Of a DNA stretch of 64,000 nt, positions 26,288 through 35,831 are shown piece by piece. Location: the NCBI GenBank assembly GCA_017466885.1, contig JAFTTH010000009.1:62001-126000 (forward strand), written 5' to 3'. This DNA comes from Oscillospiraceae bacterium (GTDB lineage Bacteria; Bacillota; Clostridia; Oscillospirales; Ruminococcaceae). The notes under the pieces are model-generated. The model was not told the origin of the DNA. It saw only the letters and a list, made by a program, of their open reading frames with translations, and did not search any database. Position numbers and translations under genes: made by a program. How positions within the stretch are numbered: the first letter of the stretch is position 1; the number at the start of each line of letters is the position of its first letter.

Positions 26288-27775
26288 ATGGAGCTTTTTG
26301 AACATTCCGCATCAGAACTTTTGGAAATGCTTCGGGCGGGAACCTGTAGCTCCGAGGAGATAACCCGGAGTATCTTTCGGCGAATCTCCGAGCTTGAGCC
26401 CAGTTTGAATGCCTATATTTCTCTTTCGGAAGAGTCTGCTCTGGAAACTGCTCGGCAGGTCGACCGAAATAGAGCGATCCAGATAGACGAATCGCCTCTT
26501 GCAGGCATTCCCATCGCTATCAAGGATAATATCTGCACCAAAGGCATCAAGACCACCTGTGCCTCCAGAATGCTTCAGAACTTTATTCCTCCTTATCATG
26601 CAACGGTGATGGAACGCATTACCAACGCAGAGCTTCCTGTGATCGGTAAACTGAATATGGACGAGTTTGCTATGGGTTCCTCCACCGAAACCTCCTTTTT
26701 CGCTCAAACGAGAAATCCCCACGATCTGAACCGCGTTCCGGGAGGATCCTCCGGCGGCGCGGCAGCGGCTATTGCATCGGGGGAGGCGATTTTCGCACTC
26801 GGCTCCGATACCGGCGGAAGTATCCGTCAGCCAGCAGCGTATTGTGGAATTGTTGGGCTAAAGCCGACATATGGCACTGTCTCCCGATACGGATTGATTG
26901 CTTTTGCATCCTCTCTGGACCAGATCGGTCCTATGGCACGGACGGTTTCCGATTGCGCTCTCCTTTACCAACTGATTTGCGGAAAAGACCCTCGGGATGC
27001 CACCAGCCTTTCCTCCAATTTTCACTGGAATCTGCCGAGCCTTCCATCAGTAAAGAATCTTCGGATCGGAATTCCTTCTCAATTTTTTGGAGATGGTGTT
27101 GAAAAGGAGGTTTGCGCCGCTGTATTGCGGGGAGCAGAGTATTATCAGTCTCAAGGAGCTGAGTTGACAGAGGTCTCTTTGCCCTCGGTCCACCACGCCT
27201 TAAGCGCCTATTACATTATCTCTTCTGCAGAAGCTTCCTCCAATCTCTCCCGGTATGACGGTGTCAAATACGGTTATCGCGCAGACAATCCCGCTGATCT
27301 GCAGGACTTATACTGCCGTTCCCGCAGTGAAGGGTTTGGACAAGAGGTCCAGCGCCGTATTATACTGGGAACCTTTGCGCTTTCCTCCGGGTATTATGAG
27401 GCTTATTATAGGCGCGCACAAGCGCTACGCCGAAAGCTGCGGCAGGAGTTTGACGAGGCTTTCCAACGCTGTGATATGTTGCTGACCCCCACCGCACCGG
27501 ATGTTGCCTTTCCCTTGGGAGAACGGCGAAATGATCCCCTGAAAATGTACGCCGGGGATATTTGCACCATCCCCGCAAGCATGGCAGGATTGCCGGCTCT
27601 TTCCATTCCTTGCGGCTATTCCACAGAGGGGCTTCCCATTGGAATGCAACTGATTGGTCCGACTTTTTCGGAGAGACTCCTTTTGGAGACTGCATATTTC
27701 TATGAGCAAACCTCCGGTTTGAAAGAGATTCGCCCTGTGTTCCGCTCCTGCGGGGGAAAGGAGGGCACAAAATGA
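26288..27775 (+). CDS. gatA: Asp/Glu-tRNA amidotransferase subunit A
   Basis: GatA is the amidase that frees ammonia from glutamine for GatB. The 495-residue protein has the amidase-signature triad region: Lys in IAIKDNICTKG (about 75-85), then VPGGSSGGAAAAIA and GSDTGGSIRQPA with the cis-Ser and nucleophile Ser. Length is normal. The ATG follows a very strong aaaggagga site. The stop overlaps gatB by four bases (ATGA). Confidence 0.97.
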   Translation: MELFEHSASELLEMLRAGTCSSEEITRSIFRRISELEPSLNAYISLSEESALETARQVDRNRAIQIDESPLAGIPIAIKDNICTKGIKTTCASRMLQNFIPPYHATVMERITNAELPVIGKLNMDEFAMGSSTETSFFAQTRNPHDLNRVPGGSSGGAAAAIASGEAIFALGSDTGGSIRQPAAYCGIVGLKPTYGTVSRYGLIAFASSLDQIGPMARTVSDCALLYQLICGKDPRDATSLSSNFHWNLPSLPSVKNLRIGIPSQFFGDGVEKEVCAAVLRGAEYYQSQGAELTEVSLPSVHHALSAYYIISSAEASSNLSRYDGVKYGYRADNPADLQDLYCRSRSEGFGQEVQRRIILGTFALSSGYYEAYYRRAQALRRKLRQEFDEAFQRCDMLLTPTAPDVAFPLGERRNDPLKMYAGDICTIPASMAGLPALSIPCGYSTEGLPIGMQLIGPTFSERLLLETAYFYEQTSGLKEIRPVFRSCGGKEGTK

Positions 27776-29226
27776 GCATCCTTTCATCGCAATACGAAAC
27801 CGTCATCGGTTTGGAGGTTCATGCTGAGCTCTCCACCAAAACAAAAATTTTCTGCGGCTGTAAAAACGAATTTGGACTCCCGCAAAACACCGCCTGCTGT
27901 CCGGTATGTACCGGTATGCCGGGAGCGCTTCCTGTGCTGAACCGCTCTGTGGTAGAATATGCCGCCAAAATGGGATTGGCCACTCATTGCTCTGTCGCTT
28001 CTGCTTCCCAAATGGCCAGAAAAAACTATTTTTATCCCGATCTTCCCAAAGCTTACCAGATCTCTCAGTTTGATCACCCCATCTGCCGGGATGGCTATGT
28101 GGAGATCCTGGGGGAGGACGGAGAAAAAAAGAAAATCCGCCTTCGGCAAATCCATATTGAGGAGGATGCCGGAAAACTTGTCCACGATGCCCATCCCACC
28201 GATACTCTCGCCGACTATAACCGTTGCGGCGTCCCCTTGATCGAAATTGTCTCCCAGCCGGATCTCCGAAGCAGTGAAGAGGCTCGCAGATTTCTGGAGC
28301 AAATCCGATTGACCCTTCTTTATCTTGGGATTTCCGATTGCAAAATGCAGGAGGGCTCCCTCCGCTGTGATGTAAACGTTTCGGTGCGTAAGAAGGGAAG
28401 CGACCGGTTGGGCACACGGTGCGAAATGAAAAACATCAACTCCTTTTCTGCCGCTGTCCACGCAATCGACTATGAGGCAAACCGTCAAATCGAATTGATT
28501 GAAGCAGGGGAGGAGATCCACCAGGAAACCCGTCGGTTCGATGACCAGAAAGGCATTAGCACCGTTTTGCGCACCAAGGAGGAAGCGGAGGATTACCGCT
28601 ATTTTCCGGAGCCGGACCTGCTGACCATTGCAATCTCGGCGGATGATCTGGCTCAATGGCAGGCCTCTCTTCCCGAGCTTCCGGGAGAAAAATTCGATCG
28701 GTATATTCATCAACTGGGGATATCTTCTGCGGATGCCCGTCAGATCACTGAATCCCTCAGCCGGGTGGAATTCTTTGACCGTTGCGTTATGTTATCGCCC
28801 GAAAATGCAAAGCAGGCCGCTAATTGGATTTTGGGGGATATTGCAAAGTATCTCAACGAAACCCACCAGGAGATTACCCAAACCAAGCTGACCCCGGAAT
28901 CTTTAATCGAACTGATTGAAATCATCCGCTCCGGAAAAATTTCGGGCACCTCCGGAAAGACCGTCCTTTCTGAAATACTGACTTCGGGCAAATCACCGGA
29001 AAGGATCATCCAGGAAAAGGGGCTTTCCCAAATCAGCGATACCGCTCTCCTTCAAAGCATTGCACAAAAGGTTGTGGAGGCAAATCCCTCCTCCGTTGAG
29101 GATTACCGTAAGGGGAAGGGAAGCGTGCTCGGTTTCTTTGTCGGACAATGTATGAAGGAAACAAAAGGGCAGGGAAATCCCGCCCTTCTAAAAGAAATAC
29201 TCTCGGAAATCTTATCCGGGATGTAA
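27772..29226 (+). CDS. gatB: Asp/Glu-tRNA amidotransferase subunit B
   Basis: GatB binds the misacylated tRNA, activates its side chain with ATP and transfers ammonia from GatA. The 484-residue protein starts with the conserved YETVIGLEVHAELSTKTKIFCGC (first zinc Cys) and continues with CPVCTGMPGALPVLN, ARKNYFYPDLPKAYQISQ and IHIEEDAGKL. It ends in the YqeY-like tail domain with KGKGSVLGFFVGQCMKETKG. It is translationally coupled to gatA. A hairpin lies in the 63-base gap before lon. Confidence 0.97.
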   Translation: MSILSSQYETVIGLEVHAELSTKTKIFCGCKNEFGLPQNTACCPVCTGMPGALPVLNRSVVEYAAKMGLATHCSVASASQMARKNYFYPDLPKAYQISQFDHPICRDGYVEILGEDGEKKKIRLRQIHIEEDAGKLVHDAHPTDTLADYNRCGVPLIEIVSQPDLRSSEEARRFLEQIRLTLLYLGISDCKMQEGSLRCDVNVSVRKKGSDRLGTRCEMKNINSFSAAVHAIDYEANRQIELIEAGEEIHQETRRFDDQKGISTVLRTKEEAEDYRYFPEPDLLTIAISADDLAQWQASLPELPGEKFDRYIHQLGISSADARQITESLSRVEFFDRCVMLSPENAKQAANWILGDIAKYLNETHQEITQTKLTPESLIELIEIIRSGKISGTSGKTVLSEILTSGKSPERIIQEKGLSQISDTALLQSIAQKVVEANPSSVEDYRKGKGSVLGFFVGQCMKETKGQGNPALLKEILSEILSGM

Positions 29227-29237
29227 GATAAGCAGAA

Positions 29238-29274
29238 GGCATCCGTCTTTTTACATCAAAACCAACCGGATGCC
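29238..29274 (+). promoter_or_regulatory. Hairpin between gatB and lon
   Basis: The eight-base arms ggcatccg and cggatgcc enclose a 20-base T- and A-rich loop. There is no T-run after the stem, so it is not a standard terminator. It may protect the mRNA end or modulate lon translation, since the lon start is only 16 bases downstream. Confidence 0.45.
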
Positions 29275-29289
29275 GGAAAGGCAAATACT

Positions 29290-31698
29290 ATGGCTGAAAC
29301 CCAGAAAAAAGCACTTCGTCAGGAGATTCTTCCTGTCATTGTCATTCGGGGGCTGGTTCTCTATCCGCAAACAGTGCTCCATTTTGACGTTGTCCGTCCG
29401 CAATCTATTGCGGCATTGAATCTTGCAATGGAAACAGACCGCCGCGTGATGCTCGTTGCACAAAAGGATCTGGCGGATGAGATTCCTCCCTTGAAAAACT
29501 GTTATCGGGTGGGTGTTGTTGCCACCATTAAACAGATTCTCCGCACCTCCAAAGAGTCGGTCCGGATTTTGATTGAGGGAAGCTATCGCGCCAAGGTAAC
29601 CGAGCAGATCACCGATCTGCCCGCAATTCAGGCATTGGTAACCGAACATCCTCTCCGCCGTATTCCCGCCTCCCGCGGGGTTCTCTGTGCCGCCCTAATG
29701 CGGAAAACAAAGGAACTTTTCGGTACATACACCCGCCTGGCACCGCAGATGCCTAAGGAAATGCTTTCCAATGTAATGAACGCAGAGGATCCGGTCTATT
29801 TGGTGGAATATATTGCCGGAACCATTCCCCTTCATTACGAGACAAAACAGGCTATCCTTGAGGAATCAGGCGTTGTGGCCCGGCTGGAAATGCTGGTTGA
29901 AACGCTGGAAAATGAAAATAACATCCTTTCTGTTGAGCAGGATCTTTACAATAAGGTAAAGGAAAACATTGACCGAAACCAGCGGGAATATTTCCTGCGG
30001 GAGCAACAAAAGGTCATCGCTGCCGAGCTGGGAGAGGATGAGTCTGTTCAGGATGATGCAAATCATTTTGCCGATCAGATTTACGCCTTAGAGCTTCCTG
30101 CCGAGATCGAAGAAAAGCTGATCAAAGAAGCCTCCCGTCTTTACCGGATGCCCGAAAATTCCCACGAGGCAACGGTAATTCGCACCTATCTGGAAACGGT
30201 GCTGGAGCTGCCCTGGAAAACCTCTTCCAAGGAAAGTCTGGATCTTCAAAAAGCCGCCACAATCCTTGACAGGGATCATTATGGTTTGGAAAAGGTCAAG
30301 GAACGCATTTTGGAGCTGATTTCCGTCCGGATGCTTGCACCGGATATCAAATCGCAGATTATCTGCCTTGTGGGACCTCCGGGCGTGGGAAAAACATCGG
30401 TGGCCCAATCGCTGGCCAAATCCCTCGGCAGAAAATACGCTCGCATATCCCTGGGCGGTGTGCGGGATGAGTCGGATATTCGGGGCCACAGAAAGACATA
30501 TATCGGCGCAATGCCGGGGCGGATCATCAACGCGCTGATTCAGGCAGGAACCAACAATCCTTTGATTCTTCTGGATGAGATTGATAAGATGGGCAATGAT
30601 TTCCGGGGAGATCCCGCTTCGGCAATGCTTGAGGTGCTGGACGGTGAGCAGAATAATGCCTTCCGCGACCACTATATTGAGGTGCCCTTTGATCTGAGTC
30701 ACGTTTTGTTTGTTACAACTGCCAACACTACCGACACAATCCCTGCGCCTCTGCTGGACCGGATGGAAATCATTGAGCTTCCCAGCTATACCCGTATTGA
30801 GAAATATCATATTGCAAAAAAACACCTGGTACCCAAGCAGATCAAGCGGCATGGACTCACCGGGAAGAATATTCGGTTTGCAGATTCCGCTATTTACTCC
30901 TTGATCGATCATTATACCCGTGAGGCAGGTGTCCGGAAGCTGGAACGCGAAATCGGCGCAATTTGCCGGAAAGAAGCCCGGAAATTTGTCTCAGGGGAGA
31001 CGAAACGTCTTACCGTTGATCCGGTCGTTTTGGAGCAAATGCTTGGGATTAAGCGCTATCGTCCTGAACAGATCTTTGAGCAGGATCTGGTTGGGGTTGT
31101 CAACGGACTCGCCTGGACCTCTGTTGGAGGAGAGCTACTTCAGATTGAAGTTTCCGTTCTGGATGGAACAGGAAAGATTGAGCTGACCGGCTCTTTGGGA
31201 GATGTGATGAAGGAGTCGGCCCGAACCGCCTTGAGTTTCGTCCGCAGCATCGCAAAGGATTATAATATTCCCGCCGATTTTCATAAGACCAAGGATATTC
31301 ATATTCACGCTCCGGAAGGCGCCGTTCCGAAGGATGGGCCTTCTGCAGGCATCACAATGGCAACTGCTCTCCTTTCTGCTTTAACAGGGATTCCCGTTCG
31401 CAGAGATGTTGCAATGACGGGGGAGATCACCCTCCGCGGCAGAGTGCTTGCCATTGGTGGCTTAAAAGAAAAGGTGATGGCTGCAGCAAGGGCCGGTGTC
31501 GGAACCGTTATCATCCCGAAGGATAACTACCCTGACTGGACAGAAATTGATAAGGATGTCACCCAAAATCTGGAATGCTGCCCGGTAGATTCGGCAACCG
31601 ATGTGCTTCGCATCGCTCTTGCTGCTCCGACGCAAGAGCAGCCGACATATCTGCCCGTTACCGAATCCCGGTATAGCGGAGAAACTGCCGGTGCCTGA
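29290..31698 (+). CDS. lon: ATP-dependent protease Lon
   Basis: Lon degrades misfolded and regulatory proteins in the cytoplasm. The 802-residue protein has the N-terminal LON substrate domain (about 12-205) and a coiled middle. The AAA+ module carries Walker A GPPGVGKTS (about 362) and Walker B PLILLDEIDKM. The C-terminal protease domain has the catalytic Ser in PKDGPSAGITMA and the catalytic Lys in the later GLKEKVMAAARAG block. It ends 20 bases before engB. The lon-engB pairing is conserved in firmicutes. Confidence 0.97.
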   Translation: MAETQKKALRQEILPVIVIRGLVLYPQTVLHFDVVRPQSIAALNLAMETDRRVMLVAQKDLADEIPPLKNCYRVGVVATIKQILRTSKESVRILIEGSYRAKVTEQITDLPAIQALVTEHPLRRIPASRGVLCAALMRKTKELFGTYTRLAPQMPKEMLSNVMNAEDPVYLVEYIAGTIPLHYETKQAILEESGVVARLEMLVETLENENNILSVEQDLYNKVKENIDRNQREYFLREQQKVIAAELGEDESVQDDANHFADQIYALELPAEIEEKLIKEASRLYRMPENSHEATVIRTYLETVLELPWKTSSKESLDLQKAATILDRDHYGLEKVKERILELISVRMLAPDIKSQIICLVGPPGVGKTSVAQSLAKSLGRKYARISLGGVRDESDIRGHRKTYIGAMPGRIINALIQAGTNNPLILLDEIDKMGNDFRGDPASAMLEVLDGEQNNAFRDHYIEVPFDLSHVLFVTTANTTDTIPAPLLDRMEIIELPSYTRIEKYHIAKKHLVPKQIKRHGLTGKNIRFADSAIYSLIDHYTREAGVRKLEREIGAICRKEARKFVSGETKRLTVDPVVLEQMLGIKRYRPEQIFEQDLVGVVNGLAWTSVGGELLQIEVSVLDGTGKIELTGSLGDVMKESARTALSFVRSIAKDYNIPADFHKTKDIHIHAPEGAVPKDGPSAGITMATALLSALTGIPVRRDVAMTGEITLRGRVLAIGGLKEKVMAAARAGVGTVIIPKDNYPDWTEIDKDVTQNLECCPVDSATDVLRIALAAPTQEQPTYLPVTESRYSGETAGA

Positions 31699-31717
31699 GA
31701 AAGGGGAGAGGATCACA

Positions 31718-32311
31718 ATGAATTATAATAACGCCACCTTTTCTGCAGCTTACGGCTTATTTGAGCAGATTCCGCCCTCTGATCAACCGGAGTTCGCCTT
31801 TTCCGGCCGTTCAAACGTAGGAAAGTCTTCCTTAATTAATAAGCTCCTGATGCGAAAGGGGCTTGCCCGTACTAGCGCAACTCCGGGAAAAACGGTTACC
31901 ATCAATTTTTTTGACGTAGACAAAACCATAATTTTTGCAGATCTGCCCGGATACGGCTACGCTAAGGTTTCCAAAAGCGAAAAACAACGCTGGGCCGGTT
32001 TGATTGAGGGATATTTTGGAAGCGACCGCAACCTCGCTCTGGTATTTCAGTTGATCGATATGCGTCACGCCCCCTCCAAGGATGATCAACAGATGCTTTC
32101 TTTTCTGATTGAAAACGAATATCCCTTTGTAGTTGTTCTTACCAAGGCAGATAAGCTCTCTAAGAAGCAACAGCAGGAGCGTCTTGCCGCCTTCCGCCGG
32201 GAAATTCCCTTTGGCGAAGAGATAACAATGATTCCTTTTTCTGCCGAAACAGGGCTCGGCGTGGATGTGTTGCGAGAAATTATTGAGGACGTCATCTCGG
32301 ACGAAGAATAG
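31718..32311 (+). CDS. engB: Ribosome biogenesis GTPase EngB/YsxC
   Basis: EngB is an essential GTPase for assembly of the large ribosomal subunit. The 197-residue protein has G1 GRSNVGKSS (about 30-38), G2 ATPGKT, G3 DLPGYGYA and G4 TKADKLSK. The ATG at 31718 has aaggggag upstream. The frame is open further into lon, but that part is out-of-frame lon sequence. It sits between lon and lysA with short gaps. Confidence 0.96.
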   Translation: MNYNNATFSAAYGLFEQIPPSDQPEFAFSGRSNVGKSSLINKLLMRKGLARTSATPGKTVTINFFDVDKTIIFADLPGYGYAKVSKSEKQRWAGLIEGYFGSDRNLALVFQLIDMRHAPSKDDQQMLSFLIENEYPFVVVLTKADKLSKKQQQERLAAFRREIPFGEEITMIPFSAETGLGVDVLREIIEDVISDEE

Positions 32312-32320
32312 GAGAAAAGA

Positions 32321-33619
32321 ATGTTTGTTTCAGAATGTTTGACCGTGAATCAGCAGGATCACTTACAGATCAGCAGCTGTGATACCGTTGCGCTGGCGCA
32401 GGAATACGGTACTCCACTTTACGTTATGTCAGGGGATCAGATCCGCCAAAATTGCCGGATGTTTTGCCGTTCTATGGAGAAATTTTACGCAGGGAAGGGA
32501 ATGGTCCTCTATGCCAGTAAAGCCTTCTCCTGCAAGGAAATTTACCGCATTATGAGGGAAGAGGGAATGGGGCTGGACGTTGTTTCTGGCGGAGAGCTTT
32601 ATACTGCTCTCTCGGTCGGTTTTCCTGCGGAAAAAATTTATTTCCACGGAAATAACAAAACTCCCGATGAACTGACCTATGCCATTCGTTCTAACGTCGG
32701 AAGGATCGTTGTGGATAACCTGACTGAGCTGGAGACCCTTTCTGCACTTTCCGTCGCAGAGGGGAAGACCGCACAGATCCTTTTCCGGATCAAACCCGGT
32801 ATTGACGCCCATACGCATGACTTTATCCGAACCGGTCAGATCGACTCAAAATTCGGCCTTGCCCTGGAAAATGGGGAGGCTTTTGAGGCAGTGAAGGCCG
32901 CTCAAACCTATCCCAACATCTCCCTAACCGGATTGCATTGTCATATTGGCTCCCAGATTTTTGATATTGAGCCCTTCTGCCATGCCGCGGAGGTGATGAT
33001 CGATTTCCTGGGAAAAATCAAAGCCGAGCTCGGGTTAGAGCTTCCCGAACTGAACCTTGGGGGCGGTTTTGGAATCAAATACCTTTCCGATCACGACCCC
33101 ACGCCTTACGATCAGTATATGGAGCAGGTTTCTGCCGCTGTAAAAAGCTCCTGCGAGAAAAACCACATTGCGCAACCCTTTATTTTGATTGAGCCGGGTC
33201 GCTCTATCGTCGGCGCGGCAGGCATTACCTTATATACTGTCGGCGGAGTAAAGGAAATCAAGGGGATCCGCACCTATGTTTCCGTGGACGGAGGAATGGC
33301 AGATAACCCGCGTTATGCCCTTTATAATGCCCCCTATGAGGCGCTGATTGCAAACAAAGCCACCCAACCCAAAAACCTGATTGCAACCATTGCCGGAAAA
33401 TGCTGCGAAAGCGGCGATCTGATCCAGGAGCATACGGCAATCCAGCAAACAAATCCCGGAGATATTCTCGCTGTCCTTTCTACCGGAGCCTATAACTACT
33501 CGATGTCCTCTAATTATAACAGGATTCCCCGTCCGGCAGTGGTTTTAGCGGAGGAAGGGAAGTCCCGTGTAATCGTTCGTCGGGAAACCTATGAAGATCT
33601 GATTAAAAACGATCTGTAA
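32321..33619 (+). CDS. lysA: Diaminopimelate decarboxylase
   Basis: LysA makes lysine from meso-diaminopimelate. The 432-residue protein is a fold-type III PLP enzyme with the cofactor Lys in LYASKAFSC (about 60-70), HCHIGSQI, GGGFGIKY and the EPGRSIVG phosphate loop. The substrate-site Cys lies in GKCCESGDLI near the end. It starts nine bases after engB with a gtgggag-like aggag site and closes the ligA-lysA run. DapF, the step before it, lies at the far end of the window in another operon. Confidence 0.96.
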   Translation: MFVSECLTVNQQDHLQISSCDTVALAQEYGTPLYVMSGDQIRQNCRMFCRSMEKFYAGKGMVLYASKAFSCKEIYRIMREEGMGLDVVSGGELYTALSVGFPAEKIYFHGNNKTPDELTYAIRSNVGRIVVDNLTELETLSALSVAEGKTAQILFRIKPGIDAHTHDFIRTGQIDSKFGLALENGEAFEAVKAAQTYPNISLTGLHCHIGSQIFDIEPFCHAAEVMIDFLGKIKAELGLELPELNLGGGFGIKYLSDHDPTPYDQYMEQVSAAVKSSCEKNHIAQPFILIEPGRSIVGAAGITLYTVGGVKEIKGIRTYVSVDGGMADNPRYALYNAPYEALIANKATQPKNLIATIAGKCCESGDLIQEHTAIQQTNPGDILAVLSTGAYNYSMSSNYNRIPRPAVVLAEEGKSRVIVRRETYEDLIKNDL

Positions 33620-33637
33620 AGGTTAAATGCATTACAG

Positions 33638-33668
33638 AAAACCAAGGTAAAAAGCCTTGGTTTTCTTC
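33638..33668 (+). terminator. Terminator after lysA
   Basis: The arms aaaaccaagg and ccttggtttt around a taaaaag loop are followed by cttc. It lies 18 bases after the lysA stop and ends the ligA-lysA operon. Confidence 0.85.
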
Positions 33669-33766
33669 ATTGTTGCGAAGAAATTCCGATTTGTTGTCTT
33701 TTTTCCTCTTCTTTTTTTATAAGTTTTCCGTTATAATCAAGGCAGGATCAATCAAAGGAGGAGCAT

Positions 33767-35146
33767 ATGAAAGGTTTATTATCATTCAAAAGAGGCGTTG
33801 CCGTTATAGTTGCAAGCGTTTTGTTTTCACTGTCTTTCTGTGGCTGTCAACCGCAGGGTCCAGGTGGACAGGACCATAAATTTGATACTGTCGGTTACTA
33901 TGCCTTTGGGGGTGTAACTCAATCCTGGGTGAATTATTGGTTGGATTGCGGCATTGATACCATTGAACTGCTGGATATTGGCTGGTATTTTAAGGCGGGA
34001 GACCGCTTGAAGGCCTACCAGGAACAAATGAAAAATGAAATTGAACTGGCACAAAAGAATGGCATCAAGGTTTATGTTGTTTTGCTGACAAACCTAGAGC
34101 AGTGGACCGGTCCGGAAGATTACGGAAACGGCAGCGGAAAGGTCTTTGATCCCGGAAACGCAGAAAAAATGGCAGAGCGCCTTGCTTATATTGAGGATAA
34201 TATTAAATACTGGAATATGGCGGATGGCTTTAATCTTTTTGCCGGTGATCCGGGCGGTGTTTTAGGCCTTCCGACTGTTGCCGGAGGCTTGACCTTCTAT
34301 ATTGATATGGGCAAAAAGGTTCATGCGTTGGTCAAAGAACACGCTCCGGATGCCGAATACAACCTCAATATTTGGGCTGTTTCTCAGTATGTTCAGGCTG
34401 TTGCCAATCCGCAATCCGTTCATTTTTGGCACTCAGAAGGGAAGTTGGGGCGGCAAATCATTGAAATGAAGAACCTTCTCGGCCCTGAAATCGGCATTGA
34501 AATCCCCGGACACGACTATTACCGGGCTTTGGCACTTCGGTTATACGAAAAACATGATGAGTATCCGGAATCCTATTTTCCGTCCAAAGAGGACGTTGCG
34601 GCGATGAACGAGAAGGGAACTGCCCGCACCTGGGCATTCTGCCACTTCCTGATGGATGAGCTGGACGATGGTGACACCAGCGGAAACTCCAGAACAACTC
34701 TCCCGAGTCTGAATACCCGATATATCTATAAATATGTTGAGTCTATGCGAAATGTCGGAATGAGCGGAGTGATTGCCGGAAATGCTACTCTGAACAACTA
34801 CGCCAACCTTTATGCATTTGCGCGGTTCTGTCACGACCCGGAGGCAACCCCTGAGACTGTTCTTCGGGAATACGCCAATATGCTGGTGACTGAGGAAGGC
34901 GCAGATCAGCTTTTTGAGGTGCTCAAATATATTGAAAACGATGCAAACTGGCATCAAAAGCTTCCGGAACGCGAGCAGGTTCCGCTTTTCGAAACAACAA
35001 TCAAAACGCCTCAGGAAGCTGAGGCAATTCTGCAACAGGTCACTGTTCGGACAGGAAGTAGCTTGAGCGAGTTTTCACTTCCGGAAACTCCGGATGAATC
35101 GATTCGTAAGCTGAAGCAGCGCATTGCGATCATGTATAATAACTGA
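33767..35146 (+). CDS. Unrecognised lipoprotein, possible TIM-barrel glycosidase
   Basis: The 459-residue protein has a lipoprotein signal peptide with the lipobox FCGC (lipidated Cys at 27) and should be anchored outside the cell. The mature part begins with FDTVGYYAFGGVTQSWVNYW and alternates strand-helix units: IDTIELLDIGWYF, GIKVYVVLLTN, DGFNLFAGDPGG, YNLNIWAVSQ, GIEIPGHDYYR. This spacing suggests a TIM barrel, as in many glycosidases. The GDPGG loop and several Trp/Tyr/Asp positions look like a sugar-binding cleft. No known family was recognised. The gene opens the carbohydrate islet on the + strand; a TATAAT lies at 33732 and the ribosome site is aaaggagga. Function is inferred from fold pattern and context only. 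Confidence 0.55.
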   Translation: MKGLLSFKRGVAVIVASVLFSLSFCGCQPQGPGGQDHKFDTVGYYAFGGVTQSWVNYWLDCGIDTIELLDIGWYFKAGDRLKAYQEQMKNEIELAQKNGIKVYVVLLTNLEQWTGPEDYGNGSGKVFDPGNAEKMAERLAYIEDNIKYWNMADGFNLFAGDPGGVLGLPTVAGGLTFYIDMGKKVHALVKEHAPDAEYNLNIWAVSQYVQAVANPQSVHFWHSEGKLGRQIIEMKNLLGPEIGIEIPGHDYYRALALRLYEKHDEYPESYFPSKEDVAAMNEKGTARTWAFCHFLMDELDDGDTSGNSRTTLPSLNTRYIYKYVESMRNVGMSGVIAGNATLNNYANLYAFARFCHDPEATPETVLREYANMLVTEEGADQLFEVLKYIENDANWHQKLPEREQVPLFETTIKTPQEAEAILQQVTVRTGSSLSEFSLPETPDESIRKLKQRIAIMYNN

Positions 35147-35157
35147 TGATCATTTTC

Positions 35158-35195
35158 AACCGTACCGCTTTTAATGAGCGGTACGGTTATTTTTT
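35158..35195 (+). terminator. Terminator after the lipoprotein gene
   Basis: The twelve-base arms aaccgtaccgct and agcggtacggtt with a short loop are followed by attttttgc. It is a strong rho-independent terminator 12 bases after the stop. Confidence 0.9.
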
Positions 35196-35249
35196 GCAGA
35201 CAATGTATAACAGGGAAGAAGAAAAAAAATCCCCTGATAAAAAATATGC

Positions 35250-35279
35250 AATTATACAAAATGAGGGTTTTGTATAATT
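35250..35279. promoter_or_regulatory. Perfect 12-base inverted repeat between the lipoprotein and SASP genes
   Basis: The arms aattatacaaaa and ttttgtataatt enclose tgaggg. An outer cccct / agggg pair flanks the element less symmetrically. Each arm contains a TATAAT- or TATACA-like word, so it might be an operator, a pair of opposing promoters or a remnant hairpin. It is about 170 bases before the SASP start and not obviously tied to it. Confidence 0.5.
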
Positions 35280-35446
35280 AAGGGGAGGAAAAAGGGTACC
35301 AAAGTGTTCTGATGCTTTATTTATACGGATGATTTACCCAATTATGGCTATCTGTTATTTCCTGTAATATTTTATTCTTGGTTGTCAATGATAGTATCAC
35401 AAACGCTCAATCAAATGAATTCAAAAATATTAAGGAGATTAAGATT

Positions 35447-35638
35447 ATGTCTAAGAGCAAAATTGTTGTGCCCCAGGCACGGGACGCTATGGATCGCTTT
35501 AAGATGGAGGCTGCCAATGAGGTTGGCGTTAACCTGAAGAACGGTTACAACGGCGACCTGACCTCTCGTCAGGCTGGTTCTGTTGGCGGTCAGATGGTTA
35601 AGAAGATGATCGAAGCTTACGAGAACTCTGTGAAGTAA
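35447..35638 (+). CDS. Alpha/beta-type small acid-soluble spore protein
   Basis: The 63-residue protein matches the alpha/beta SASP family throughout: ARDAMDRFKMEAANEVGV (helix 1, with the spore-protease region) and NGDLTSRQAGSVGGQMVKKM (the DNA-binding GxLTSRxxGxVGGxMVK stretch). SASP bind spore DNA and protect it from UV and heat. The ATG at 35447 has taaggag eight bases upstream; the open frame further upstream is not family sequence. SigG control is expected. Only a weak GATAGTA-like -10 was seen near 35389, so the promoter is left unassigned. A terminator follows. Confidence 0.95.
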   Translation: MSKSKIVVPQARDAMDRFKMEAANEVGVNLKNGYNGDLTSRQAGSVGGQMVKKMIEAYENSVK

Positions 35639-35664
35639 TATTTGCATCTGTCACAATATTATGA

Positions 35665-35703
35665 AAAACGGATGGGCAAGGATTACCTTCCCATCCGTTT
35701 TAT
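35665..35703 (+). terminator. Terminator after the SASP gene
   Basis: The arms aaaacggatggg and cccatccgtttt are followed by attatg. The element lies 26 bases after the SASP stop. Confidence 0.8.
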
Positions 35704-35793
35704 TATGCGCAAAACTCACCCTAATAATCATATGTTGACCACTCGCGTCAATTTAGTAAAATGCGTTTACGAAATAGTATGTTATACAAGAGA

Positions 35794-35831
35794 AAAAGCA
35801 ACCCTTATCCTGATGAACAAGGGTTGCTTTT
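35794..35831 (-). terminator. Terminator of the tRNA-Lys gene
   Basis: The arms aaaagcaaccctt and aagggttgctttt enclose a 12-base loop. On the minus strand the stem begins right after the encoded CCA and is followed by ttctctt, giving a good terminator. Confidence 0.8.

Noticed and set aside
35340..35446. A SigG-type promoter before the SASP gene
   Set aside because: GATAGTA near 35389 resembles a -10, but no matching -35 lies at 17-18 bases; the expected SigG control is from family knowledge only.
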